From an uncultured Clostridia bacterium (GTDB taxonomy: Bacteria; Bacillota; Clostridia; Christensenellales; Borkfalkiaceae), in NCBI GenBank assembly GCA_934254815.1, contig CAKQME010000011.1, positions 16,010 to 80,009 of the forward strand: a stretch of DNA of 64,000 nucleotides. Direction: 5' to 3'. Each line of letters begins with the position of its first letter. The first letter of the stretch is position 1. The notes under the pieces were generated by a model. It worked only from the letters and a program-made list of their open reading frames with translations. It did not search any database and was not told the origin of the DNA. Below, in pieces: positions 19,801 through 29,400 of the stretch. The position numbers and the translations under genes are program-made.

Positions 19801-20099
19801 TAATTCACGAAAATGCATTTGCCGATTGTAAGGCTTTGACGATTGTTGAATTAGGAGAAGGCGTAAAAGAAATTTGCAGAGGTGCGTTTGCAAATTGCAC
19901 GGCAATCGATAGGTTGGTTATTCCTGCTCAGGTTTATAATCTTAATGCCGTTTCTAATGCTAAATTGCAGGCTGATAGCGCATTTTATGGGTGGACGAGC
20001 GAACAGACGATAGAGTTCGAGCTTAGCAGATATCAGACCGCTAAGTTGTTCGACGCCGATTGGGGCGACGGATGTAACGCCGTAATTGCGTATAATTAA
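10863..20099 (+). CDS. Giant BspA-like LRR_5 lipoprotein 1
   Basis: The 3078-aa protein starts at the ATG after AAGGAGG. It has a signal peptide ending at Cys27 (TLFGASCKN), probably lipidated. Residues about 118-265 hold two InlB/Flg_new repeats (KFVGWYTS...VYAQH, EFDGWYVS...LYPVWK). About 265-620 are Fn3-like modules (KLVWSQVGNALGYVVTVNG, VIKWNEVDGAKGYELNVN). About 625-800 hold two more Flg_new repeats. From about 800 to the end run LRR_5 repeats of 21-24 aa (IPDSV..I...AF..C..L..V.LP). A C-terminal cap GWTSEQTIEF...YQ...WGDGCNAVIAYN is shared with the paralogues. Such proteins are surface adhesins or host-contact proteins in other bacteria; the role here is unknown. The first 1.1 kb appears identical to giant 2, while codons after about 12390 are visibly more A/T-rich. 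Confidence 0.92.
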   Translation: MNGKSKKLAVVLFAISVIAATLFGASCKNRQNSTETGAAKDAVYYCVADSGEYVVSLTKDKTYILSVAGDYKYGGYTLAENGELKLIVDGNEVAATITNDELAITYGGKSYTLLEKIDRKVTFEDNGVTTVATVLNGKTVAKPADPEDKDGEKFVGWYTSAEYKEVYNFAMPVRTDTTVYAQHVKLTAGAKEFTVTLKNGSDEKITTTNGVLYNLKPLAAKDGKEFDGWYVSDFNDEAKLTYKYNGEVLKQNVNLYPVWKDEISGVSVTENRISWEADGMSFDVKITDADNVSDPQRVTKSYLDYEFKKKGEYKIEISKTGSDKVVTAYYNSRALARVSDITVLEGGMLSYNTVENAERYIVTVECGNSDHRHSGIDNKLYTYFDISGCEMKAGGIKVIVVAEAKDYVTSQSEAFYYEKKLEKVAAVAVKDGKLVWSQVGNALGYVVTVNGEKFEVGNVTEYSLKNYAAGEYELGVYPVTKGYNSPEAATIPYNKDKLATPAGVAVNGNVIKWNEVDGAKGYELNVNDRIFLSDNSTFNLKDEYFTNGAIQLKIKAIGITTDENSDYTDTINVSYNSLTGLNYANGVFSWNPVFVAGRYEVSVNGTDVVETDAEKTNVDIKFKKSGSNEIMLKYFFDDGSAGQVKSIYVNTYTVRFVGNNGQTEEIYIAKGDEIKYSDLSVAGYELNGWYNVPSGGENNGLRITAKTLEKSSDLIMYAYYVSRAYEVTLDELDETVSVRFNEAYTLPVPLSDDVNFTFGGWYSGINGTDLAYTDADGVGLGKWSTAYPITLYPSWIKVFEYTLDNSGKGYRVVEGPGLPYVTSAVVQSSVNGKPVLSIDSLANATRLKTITIPDTANITLGANLGVSSSVFAPCSSLESIVVQSTGTVEAPKYCSDGGVLYSVTYKNGDDGESIVAAKTLIIVPLAKRGILELAYDTTAIANYALSGSFLEKVIIPATVTSVGDGAFANCMRLTEIKFLAEEDGEKVEELKFGKLVFDGCESLKILTLPGRLAKSEYVTADTVSKQEWSMDFDMTMLADSKGLEEINFVGKTINYSSLDGMIASVDGSTVIYCPKGRTRAVNLPETVTTVANGAFKSCTLIPSVTIPGSVTYIGIDAFRSCSEIAELKFMGDANDEGLTIDTGAIYLLSKLTAIELPENLICLMPSSIYGSSLKTITVNSVGKLNADGNYELDFRENACGSITTGAPYFYTEILNIGAKVPSIGIAGVFGYSLKTVNVDSANNNYTTLGDTSGGLYNSDGSRLLYYPLNGAVVFNVPDGVKELSANVFRTNTILTEVYIPASIEKIGDNAFYNCTKIKKITIAEGESSLEIGDYAFYYCSLLKEIVLPARLKSLGRYAFYYNSTLKNVTFNGTAVRELGNYTFSYCKELKNIDLPESLETLGDYVFSGCYKLTTVNLPSTLTEMGKDVFNYCYNLSDIVIAKNNETYATKDGILYKKTDDVITELIYCPLSCGGVDGVVNVPDTVEKVVDSAFYNNKLIEQVIFSDLEEGKEIVLGQKLFYGTKNLKTIRLPEGLKTINRNVFWQSGAEEVTIPGSVTRIEAEGFYNAINLKKLIFAPGTEDLVIADGVTTSGMYSSGFGAFYGCRNLEELILPERTTEIGAYAFYMSSTYGSKLKKVYIPSKVAKIGKYAFYYCNNLSELTFGENSKLTEIPEYAFYMNVKLKNVVLPDTIVSTGYYSFAQSGLTNIGLPASVKTIGGNITDNKGKVTGVGGYSFYKCNDLKKVTINSIEAVEINDYSFANCGKLSDVKVAGLIKTVGDYAFYETEVTSFRFPSTIESIGKYAFMFTNLTEIGFDVDETTGLSSLAQIGDNAFTGSNFTTFELPKTTESVELGKALFKGNKRLRKITLPSSQTSIGEAFSGCVSIEEIVVDESNQNMSVADGILYNADHTSVYYVFKEFNGELIIPTDMEVIAEGAYMGQVNITKVVIPEKVRAIGKNAFKNCTSLREVVFSGGTPSLREISEGSFEGCSSLIGIDLPLYITTIGDNAFKNCTALSDIELHDNVNVIGESAFENTGLKSIEIPKSLKFINAYAFAGTKLNTVTIPATVEKLGTDRANDVVYNNKLLRTEKWSDGYVFSNCESLTEVIFAEGSPITEWGDGIFKDCTALTKVTIKGTDLKQISEYSFSGCSSLVKIEIPEGVTNIKAYAFYGCSKLSSVKLPSTLKTMCSDMKYPYKTSNTQTIANNLGHQFENCTSLKNIEIPEGVTYIGTFAFANSGLVRIELPSTLKYLTARNQSLSKSSASFQNGMALTSLTSFATYEKYMAAQFANCADLEEVILPAKLDSLGVRTFWNTPKLKKITYSGASEDGNVLPVDLKYVGGFQFAQSGLEEIKIPTTLKLYNYVFSESGLNRIDLSDCMIKEVPQYTFKDAKALTEVVLPDSVEKICMYAFQSCTSLASLELPQKLTYIDNYAFRYSGLVTIDLSGVTTYGKSGYQFAECASLRAVTLSSDLDVLPNYMFNKCKSLKGINIPSSVSSIGSSCFLNSGLKTVHLSANVVNIEDNAFATTTLNEITVDPENSRYMLIKGILADKSGRLILCPAGKEFENDELVIPEEVTDIAKYTFNGNQHIKRMVLPASLKEIPQYSIAYAYALEEVVIPDGVTVIHGYAFRGCRKLESVKIPSSVNSIGTLSGTTEYGYTFAGCLALKTVDLSEASENLTFYGSYTFSETAIESIDLARFEMSEMPNSMFSLCVNLKEIKFPQGLIYMGDETFSGCTSIETVEIPASVKYLAGSSTSDEYSTYTGQIFFGCTNLTDVRFLGNEVVAIGFGSFGNCTSLENLELPSSVKFIEGYTYTVNSKSQPCGAFMNTPIREITIPESVNVLDDYAFLGCKNLITINGGENITTIGKQVFEGCMSLKSYTVNESVIAVGDRAFADSGLESVDIKSEIVTMGDSLFEDCKSLMAVSMTKEIKTLSKAMFKNCILLKQITLPSDIRYIPAECFEGSGIERVIIPDSVNVIHENAFADCKALTIVELGEGVKEICRGAFANCTAIDRLVIPAQVYNLNAVSNAKLQADSAFYGWTSEQTIEFELSRYQTAKLFDADWGDGCNAVIAYN
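12360..12388. repeat. Double palindrome inside giant gene 1
   Basis: The 14-bp perfect palindrome ACCCCCGCGGGGGT (12360-12373) abuts TTGCCGTGAACGGCAA (12373-12388), itself a 7-2-7 inverted repeat. It encodes TPAGVAVNG and is conserved base for base at 21915-21943 and 31382-31410. The paralogues diverge strongly immediately after it in this gene, so it marks a mosaic junction. Confidence 0.85.
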
Positions 20100-20118
20100 A
20101 TCTGAATTTAACAGAGTA

Positions 20119-20158
20119 AAACGACCGTCCGTCGGGAATTTCCGACGGACGGTCGTTT
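20119..20158. terminator. Intrinsic terminator after giant gene 1
   Basis: A 17-bp perfect stem: AAACGACCGTCCGTCGG (20119-20135) and its complement ending in GGTCGTTT (20142-20158). It lies 20 nt after the stop codon. The A-run on the left makes it potentially bidirectional. Confidence 0.85.
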
Positions 20159-20219
20159 AATATAATTTAGTTGAATAAAGTATTATGAAAATTCATTTTT
20201 ATTTAATGGCATAAAAGGA

Positions 20220-20248
20220 TTGACAAATAATTGAAAAAGTTATAAAAT
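20220..20248 (+). promoter_or_regulatory. Sigma-A promoter of giant LRR gene 2
   Basis: TTGACA (20220-20225) is 17 bp from TAAAAT (20243-20248). A 25-bp segment at 20172-20196, just upstream, recurs with two mismatches at 29578-29602 before the promoter of giant 3. Confidence 0.8.
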
Positions 20249-20304
20249 ATTACACAAATAATTTTACTTAATTTAATTTTAGGAAAAATTATTGAAGTTT
20301 ACGA

Positions 20305-20348
20305 GGTATAAGTACAGCTTATAGCAGGTATAAGTACAGCTTATATCA
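20305..20348 (+). repeat. Two tandem 22-bp leader hairpin units, giant gene 2
   Basis: Units 20305-20326 and 20327-20348 carry the same TATAAGTACAGCTTATA core as before giant 1. The surrounding leader is nearly identical to that of giant 1, including the ACCGT/ACGGT hairpin and the SD AAGGAGG. Confidence 0.85.
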
Positions 20349-20417
20349 CAATGATAAAAATTAACCGTATACATAGATATTATGAATATTATGCAAAAAC
20401 GGTCAAGGAGGTACGAT

Positions 20418-23400
20418 ATGAACGGAAAAAGCAAAAAGTTGGCGGTCGTTCTGTTCGCGATATCGGTTATCGCGGCGACGCTTTTCGGCGCGTCTTGTAA
20501 AAACAGGCAAAATTCGACCGAAACAGGCGCGGCGAAAGACGCGGTGTATTACTGCGTAGCCGACAGCGGCGAGTATGTCGTATCGCTCACCAAAGACAAG
20601 ACGTATATATTGTCTGTCGCGGGCGATTATAAATACGGCGGATATACGCTTGCCGAAAACGGCGAACTGAAACTTATCGTAGACGGAAACGAAGTCGCGG
20701 CTACGATAACAAACGACGAATTAGCCATAACCTATGGCGGAAAGTCCTATACGTTGCTTGAAAAGATTGACAGAAAAGTAACGTTTGAGGACAACGGAGT
20801 AACGACGGTGGCAACGGTACTTAACGGTAAGACGGTTGCAAAACCCGCCGACCCCGAAGATAAAGACGGAGAGAAGTTCGTCGGCTGGTATACTTCTGCG
20901 GAATATAAAGAAGTATACAATTTTGCTATGCCCGTAAGAACCGATACAACCGTTTACGCTCAGCACGTTAAATTGACTGCGGGCGCGAAAGAATTTACGG
21001 TAACGCTTAAAAACGGAAGCGATGAGAAGATAACTACCACTAACGGTGTGCTTTACAATCTTAAACCGCTTGCCGCCAAAGACGGAAAAGAGTTTGACGG
21101 CTGGTATGTCAGCGATTTCAACGACGAAGCGAAACTCACCTATAAATATAACGGCGAAGTATTAAAGCAAAACGTCAATCTTTATCCCGTATGGAAAGAC
21201 GAAATAAGCGGAGTATCCGTAACCGAAAATAGAATTTCGTGGGAAGCGGACGGAATGAGTTTTGACGTTAAGATAACCGACGCCGATAATGTTTCCGATC
21301 CTCAAAGAGTTACAAAATCGTATCTCGACTACGAATTTAAGAAAAAGGGCGAATATAAAATAGAGATAAGCAAAACGGGCAGCGACAAAGTCGTTACGGC
21401 GTATTATAACAGCAGAGCGCTTGCGAGAGTGTCTGATATAACCGTACTCGAAGGCGGAATGTTAAGTTATAATACCGTAGAAAACGCCGAGAGATACATA
21501 GTTACCGTTGAATGTGGTAACAAAAATCATAAACACTACAACTTTGACAACGGAAAACGCGCCTACTTCGATATATCGGGTTGCGATATGAAAGAGGGCG
21601 GAATTAAAGTTGTAGTCGTTGCCGAAGCGAAAGATTATGTTACGTCGCAGTCTGAAGCTTATTATTATGATAAAAAACTTGAAAAAGTAAAAACAGTCGC
21701 AGTAAAAGACGGTAAGCTCGTATGGAGCGAAGTCGGCAATGCTCTCGGCTACGTCGTCACCGTAAACGGCGAGAAGTTCGAAGTCGGCAACGTTACCGAA
21801 TACTCGCTGAAAAACTATGCCGCGGGCGAATACGAACTCGGAGTATATCCCGTGACTAAGGGTTACAACAGCCCCGAAGCGGCTGAAATTAAATATAAAA
21901 AGTCTAATCTGTCGACCCCCGCGGGGGTTGCCGTGAACGGCAACATCCTTAAATGGGAAAAGGTTGACGGAGCAACCGCATATTCGTTGAAGATAAACGG
22001 AAAAGAAGAAACCGTAAACGGCGAAACGAGAGAACTCACTATCAAAGATTTCGGTTCGGGCAGATATATTACGGTATCTGTCGCCGCAATCGGCGGAGCG
22101 GGCGATTCCGAATTTTCCGACGATTTGATTGTTGGATATACTTCGATTGAAAATGTGGAATATGTAAACGGTAAAGTCTGCTGGTCTCCCGTTTTCGGTG
22201 CGGAGGGGTACGTCGTGAAAGTCAACGACGGTAAGACTATAGAAGTCGCCGGCGGAAATACTCAAGCCGACGTCGTATTCGATAAAGCGGGGATAAACAC
22301 CGTGTCCGTAGAGTATATCAGCGGCGGTTCCGCATTAGGTACTAAGAGTATCAAGGTCAGAACGTATGAATTGGGCTTTTACAATAACGGCGAACGAGTT
22401 GAAGTCCGTTACGTCGCTACGGGCGATTACGTTGCATTGCCTGAAGCCGAAAGTCTCGGTTATGTGTTCGCGGGCTGGTATGAAGTTCCCGGCGGAGGCA
22501 ACAATAACGCCGCTCGCGTATACGACGGAACGTATACGGCGTCGAGAGATATGCGCCTGTACGCATATTTCACTTCGGCTGATTATACCGTTAAACTCGA
22601 CCCTGTCGGCGGTACGCTCGACGTTACCGAAGTTACGGTTACTTATAAAGAAGAATATAAGCTTCCCGTACCCGTATCGGCGTCGCTCGATAAAGTTTTC
22701 GGCGGTTGGTATGCCGAGCCTAACGGAGTCGGGCAGTACACCGACGGCGACGGTTACGGAAAAGGCTTGTGGACGGGTACGGAGGATAATATCACTCTTT
22801 ATGCTTATTGGGTGTCGATATTAAGTTATACGCTCGATAATGCGGGTACAGGTTATATCGTTACCGAGGGAGAGGGTATTTCTTACGCGACGAAAGTCAG
22901 GGTTGAACCCACACACGAAAATAAACCCGTAAAATCTATCGATTCGCTTGCGGGCGCAAAAAGATTGCAGTCTATTGAAATTCCAGACACCGTATCCGTT
23001 GCGAAAGGTATGATGACGGGCGTTAAGTCCAGCGTGTTTGCTGATTGCCCCGCGCTTGAAGCGATAAACGTATACGCTACGGGCGATACTGCGAAAATTA
23101 CTTCGTTAGGCGGCGTGTTATATGTGCTGGAGACCAAGGACGGAGAAGTGGTCGGCAAAACGTTGTCGCTTGTTCCTTTGGCAAAGAGCGGTAAAATAAC
23201 CGTAATGGAAGACGCCACCGCTGTAGCGGCTTACGCGTTCAGCGGTATCGGCGTTACGGAAATAGAAATACCGTCTACGGTAACGAGAGTCGGCGCGAAA
23301 GCGTTCGAAAATTGCGCCGAACTTGAAAAAGTCGTGTTCTCCGTTGCGGACGAGAGCGAAAAACCTGCCGAACTCGTTATAGAAGACGGCGCGTTCGCAA

Positions 23401-26400
23401 ATTGCGCTAATCTTACAACGTTAAAACTTCCTGGCAGACTTGCCAAAGGCGAGTATATCGAAAAAGATTCGAGCGTTACGGCATATAAATTACAGATAAA
23501 AACAAAATTCAACGGCGGTATTTTAACGGGTTGTAAGAAACTTGAAAATATAGAAATCGTCGGTAAACAGGTCAATTATAAATCGATTGACGGTATTGTT
23601 TACAGCGCGGACGGCAGCGAATTGCTTTATTGTCCGAAAGGCAGAACGGGTAAAGTCAAAACCGATTCCGCCGCTAAAGTTATCGGCAATAACGCGTTTA
23701 ATTCCTGTACCGAATTAACCGAAGTCGAAATAACGTTCAATATAGAAGAAGTCGGAGAGTTCGCGTTCCTGCGTTGTTCGAAACTTGCAAACGTCGAGTT
23801 CGGCGGCACGCGTGACGACGCGCCGTTGACTATCCGTAAATGGGCGTTCGCTCTTTGCAATAAACTCGAAACGATAAACTTCCCCGAAAACCTCTATCGT
23901 GCCGAGTTCGATATTCTCCATAATTCTTCTTCTGTAAAGAATGTTACGTTGACGAGCGTCGGCGTGAAGAACGAACAGGGAATATACGAAGTAAAATTCG
24001 ACGACGTGGCTTTCGGAACTACGCATACCGACGGAATAAACAGATATTTCTACATTGAAAATCTTACTATAGGCGAGTTTGTACCCGAATTTGCGATTTC
24101 CAACGTTTTCGGCGGTTCGCTTAAAACGGTTACTCTTGCTAAAGAAAATAAATCTTTCGTTCAGAAAAACGGGGTTATTTACAGCGCGGACGTAAAGAAA
24201 ATGTTGTATTGTCCGTCTGCTACGAAAGGTATCGTAACTATACCCGACACTGTCGAAGTGATAGGCGATAACCTTTTCAGGGCTTCTAAGATAGAGGGCG
24301 TAGTTATTCCCGCGTCCGTTAAAACTATCGGTTTCGGAGCTTTCTATTCCTGCTCGAATCTGGCGACGGTTACTATTGCGGACGGAACCGCTCCGCTTAC
24401 GATAGGCGACAGGGCGTTTGCGTTCAGCGCGATTACGCGCATTGATTTGCCGAAGAGACTCGAAAGTCTCGGAGAAAACGTATTCAATAACTGTAAATCG
24501 CTTACTGCGGTTAGTATGGCGGAAGATATCGCGTTGACGGTTATACCCAAATCGACATTCAACTATTGTTCTTCGCTTACGGCGATAAAGGTAGTCGAGG
24601 GAATAACCGAAATAGGCGACAACGCGTTTAATATGTGTTCCGCTCTTGAAAAAGTAGAACTGCCGTCTACGCTTAAAGTTCTCGGCAGCGGAGTTTTCAC
24701 AAGCTGTAACAGTATAAACGAATTAACTATAGCTGACGGTAATAAGTTGTATACAACCATTGACGGCGTGCTTTACGCCAATAATCTGGATGAAAAACCC
24801 GATCAATTGTTGTATTGCCCCATAAGCAACGGCGGCGACGAGAATAATACCGTCAACGTTCCCGCGACGGTTAAAACCGTGGCTACTAAAGCGTTTTATT
24901 ATAATACTAAAATTAAACGCATAATATTTGCCGATCATGCGGGCGAAGATCTTACTATCGGCGTGAATGCTTTCGGTTGGGCAAGCGCGCTCACCGAGGT
25001 TAAACTTCCCGACGGTATAACGAAAATCGGCACGCAGGCATTCCAGAATACTTATATCAAAGAACTCGTAATACCTAAGTCCGTAACGAAAATCGAATAC
25101 GAAGCGTTTTACGGTTCGGGTTTACTCAGAACTATTACGTTCGAAGAGGGCGAGGGAGATTTGGTAATAGACGACGCGAAAGGTACGACCGGAACTTATA
25201 GCGCGAGTTACTCTCCGTTTGCGTACTGTGCGTCGCTCAGAGAGATAGATTTACCTGCGAGAACGTCGTATATAGGCGCATACGCTTTCAGCGGGACGAA
25301 TTTCGAGAGAATAGGTATACCTACGGGTGTAACTAAAATCGGTCGCAGCGCGTTTAACGGTTGTACAAGGCTTACTTCTATAGATTTGAGTAAGACCGCG
25401 ATTACGGAAATTCCCGATAAAATGTTAAACGGCTGTTCCTCGTTGAGAGAAGTTAAACTTCCCTCGTCGATAATTTCTATCGGTTACGGCGCGTTTGCGG
25501 GCAGCGCGATTACTTCGATAACCATTCCCGAAAACGTCGTTACGATTGACGGACAGGAAATCGATCAATATAATAAATTAGTTAAAAATTCGTTCGGCAG
25601 CGCGTTTAAAGACTGCGCTAAGCTTACCGAGGTAATTTTCGATGGAAATTCCGGACTTACGAAACTCGGAAATAATACGTTCTATAACTGTAAGCTTCTC
25701 GTCAATATCGCATTGCCCGAAAGTCTTGCTTCTATAGGCGACGGCGCGTTTTATAAAACCGCGATACAAAATATCGCGATTCCCGCGGCGGTAAATACAA
25801 TCGGCAACGAGTCGTTCAGATATTGCGACAAATTGACTTCGGTCACGCTTGCCGACGGCGCTCTTACCGCAATAGGCGATTATGCGTTCGGTAACGCTAT
25901 GATTACAAGGTTTGTTTTCCCCGAAACTACGGCGGAAAAACTGACTATCGGCAAAGATATTTTCAGGGGTTGCAGAAACCTCACTTCTCTCCATTTGTCT
26001 AAGGCTGTTACGGTTATAGACGGAGCATTTGACGGAAGCGTTGCGCTTGAAAACGTCACGGTTGCCGAAGATAACGTAAACTTCAGCGCGGTCGAGGGCG
26101 TACCCGTATTATATAATAAGGATAAAACTGTTGTAAGATATGTATTCGGCGCGCTTAACGACGAAACCGTAAAATTAGCCGCAAATACAGACGAGATATC
26201 AGATAACGCTTACGCGGGGCAGACGGAAATAACTACCGTCGTTATTCCTAAAGGAATTTCGAAGATAGGCGTCGGCGCGTTCAGAAACTGTACGAAACTT
26301 ACTACGGTTATTTTCGAAGACGGTTGCGTTAAACTTACCGAATTGCCCTCCAAAATATTTGCCGGTTGCTCTTCGCTTAAAAATATAACGCTTCCAGTTA

Positions 26401-29400
26401 AGGCGACGGCTATAGGCAAAAATGCATTTGCAGGCTGCTCTTCTCTTGAAGAATTGACTATGCCCGGCGTAGAGACGATAGGCGAATCGGCGTTTGAAAA
26501 TTCGGGTTTAAAGAAATTCGAAATTCCCGCAAATATATATGAGGTCGGTAAAAACGCGTTTAAAAATTCGGCGTTGAAAGAAATTTCGCTCGGCTCGGTA
26601 AAGACTATAGGCGCAGGCGCGTTCGAGGGTACTGAACTTACTTCTGTAACTATATCCGAAAGCGTAACCACGATAGGAGCGGGTGCGTTCAGAAATTGTA
26701 CCGAACTTAAAACCGTAAGATTCAGAACGACTTCTTTGCGGGCGGTGGACGATTACATGTTCTACGATTGTACTTCGCTTGAAAGTATCGTTCTGCCCGA
26801 GGGTGTTATCCGTCTCGGCGGTTACGCGTTTATGAACTGCGAAAACCTGTCCGTCGTCGAACTTCCGTCGACTCTCGAAATGATAGCGGTCGACTGTGAT
26901 CTCGACGATGAAGACGAAGTAAATTACGGCTACACTTTCGCTAACTGTACTGCGCTTAAATCGATAGTCTTGCCCGATAAGCTGTCGTATCTCGGTTCGT
27001 TTGCGTTTACGAATTCGGGGCTTGTAAGTATAGAGCTTCCCGACGCTCTTGTAAATCTCACCGCGAGAAATGAAGCGTTGGACCTCTATGATGAGTCTGA
27101 TTCGAACTTCAGATACTTGGAGGTTTTCTATTCCGAAAAGGATATAGACAGTGAAATTTCTGCTCGGCAATATATTTCCGGTCAGTTTGCAAACTGTCAA
27201 TATCTTGAGCGTGTAGTTGTTTCTTCGAGACTTGAGAATATCGGGTCGAGAGTATTCTGGCGTTCTCCGAACCTTACAAAGATAGTTTATCGCGGATATG
27301 TCGGGTCGGGCAGCGCGTTGCCTGCTACTGTCAACGTTATCACCGCTAACGCTTTCGCGACATGCGCGGCGGGCGATCTTCTTGTCGAGGGTGTTGAACA
27401 TCTTGACGTCAAAGCATTTGCGGAAAGCGGCTTCACTTCAATAACGTTCGGTGAAAATTGTACTTTCGAAAAATTGAAGATGCAGGCTTTCTGTGACGCT
27501 GAAAACTTAACGAAAGTCGTTTTGCCGGATACAGTTACCGAATTAGGTTGCGAAGCGTTCTGCGGTACTTCCGCGCTGAAATCGTTGAGTCTTCCCGCAA
27601 GTGTAGAGTTGATATATGGCGGTGCATTTGCCGCAAGCGGTATAATGTCAATCGATATAAGCGGAGTAAAAGAATTCGGCTGTGACGACGATATCGACTA
27701 CGCCGAATACATTTACAATGATGATGGCTATATATTCTATAATTGTAAAGACCTTACGAGCGTAACGCTCGGAGACGATCTCGAAACTCTTCCTTACGGA
27801 ATGTTCAGGGGTTGTAAAGCTTTAAAGAATATAATAATTCCTGATAGCGTTACAGCTATTGAGAACTATTGTTTCTATGGTTCCGGTGTCGAATATATTT
27901 ATATTTCGGAAAACGTAGAATCTATTGGTACTGCTGCGCTTGCTTCTCTTAATATGAAAGAGATTGAAGTTGCCGAAAGTAATAGTTATTATACTTGCGT
28001 CAACGGCTTCCTTATTGAAGACGGCGGAAAACTTATCTCGTACGCGACCGGTTACGGGGCTGATAAAATAGTATTGCCCGAAGATGTTACTTCCGTTTCG
28101 CAATATGCTTTTGCAAACCTCGCCAATGCTAAAGAAGTTGAAATTCCGTCGTCCTTAACGACAATTCCGAAATATGTATTTGAAAATGCTACGGGGCTTG
28201 AAAGCGTAATTATTGCCGAGGGTGTTACTAAAATAGATTGGTATGCGTTCCGAGGTTGCGTCGGTCTCGAAACCGTTCAATTCCCGGATACACTTACTTC
28301 GATCGGTAATGGCGCGTTCTCTAATTGCGCTTCCCTTAAGAATATCGTTTGGCCGTCCGACGGCAGTAATCTGACGATAAACGCAAGCGCGTTTTCTTAT
28401 AGCGGATTGGAGAGCGTAGAGCTTCCCGCAAATGTAAAGAGTATAGGCAATTATGCGTTTGCGTATAGCAAATTGCTCGAAAGTATTAACATACCTGAAA
28501 ATTTAACGAAAACCGCTCAAGGTATGTTTAACGACTGCGTGTCGCTTAAATCCATAGAGATTCCCGAAAGTATTACTTCGATAGAATTTCAGACTTTCAG
28601 CGGTTGCACTTCGCTTAGCGAGGTTAAGGTGAACGGCTACGTCAAGATTGGCGGAAACGTATTCCTTAATTGTACGTCGCTCGAAAGTTTCGATTTCAGC
28701 CGCGTTACGAGTTTCGGCGGAACCGGGGCGTTTAAGAATACGGCAATCAGAGAAGTCGTACTTTCCGAATCTGTAACACAATTGTACGGTAACACGTTCG
28801 AGAATTGCAAAAATCTCGAAAAGGTTGAGTTCGGCAATAATCTGGTAACTATAGAAAACAGGAATTTCGCGGGTTGCGAAAAACTCAAATCGGTAGAAAT
28901 ACCCGCAAGCGTCGGTAAGATAAACGCGAGCGCGTTTGCCGAAAGCGGACTTGAAAGCGTAACTCTTAATACAGAAACTTGTACGTTCGGCGTTATGGTG
29001 TTTGCGAATTGCGCTTCGCTTAAAACGGTTACGCTTGCCGACAGCGTTAAGAATCTCGGCAATAATATGTTTGAAAACTGTACCGAGCTTAAAAAGATAA
29101 CTATTCCGTCGGGAATACAGGAAATCCCCAATTGCGCGTTCATGGGTTCGGGGCTTGAGGCGATATCGTTGACAAACGGAGTTAATATTATCGGAAACAA
29201 GGCGTTTGCCGATTGTAAGTCTCTTAAAACCGTCGAGCTTAACGGCGTAGGCGAGATACGCGACGGAGCGTTCGCGAATTGTACGGCTATCGATAAGATT
29301 GTTATTCCGGACAGCGTAACCGAGATTATCGGAGAGACTGTATTCGACGGTTGGACGGATTATCAGAAAATAGAGTTTACTCTCAACGGGTATCAGGTAA

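Noticed and set aside
20382..20417. Upstream in-frame ATG of giant 2 (and 29849 for giant 3)
   Set aside because: No SD precedes it, it would put a hydrophilic stretch before the signal peptide, and the same ATG is out of frame in giant 1.
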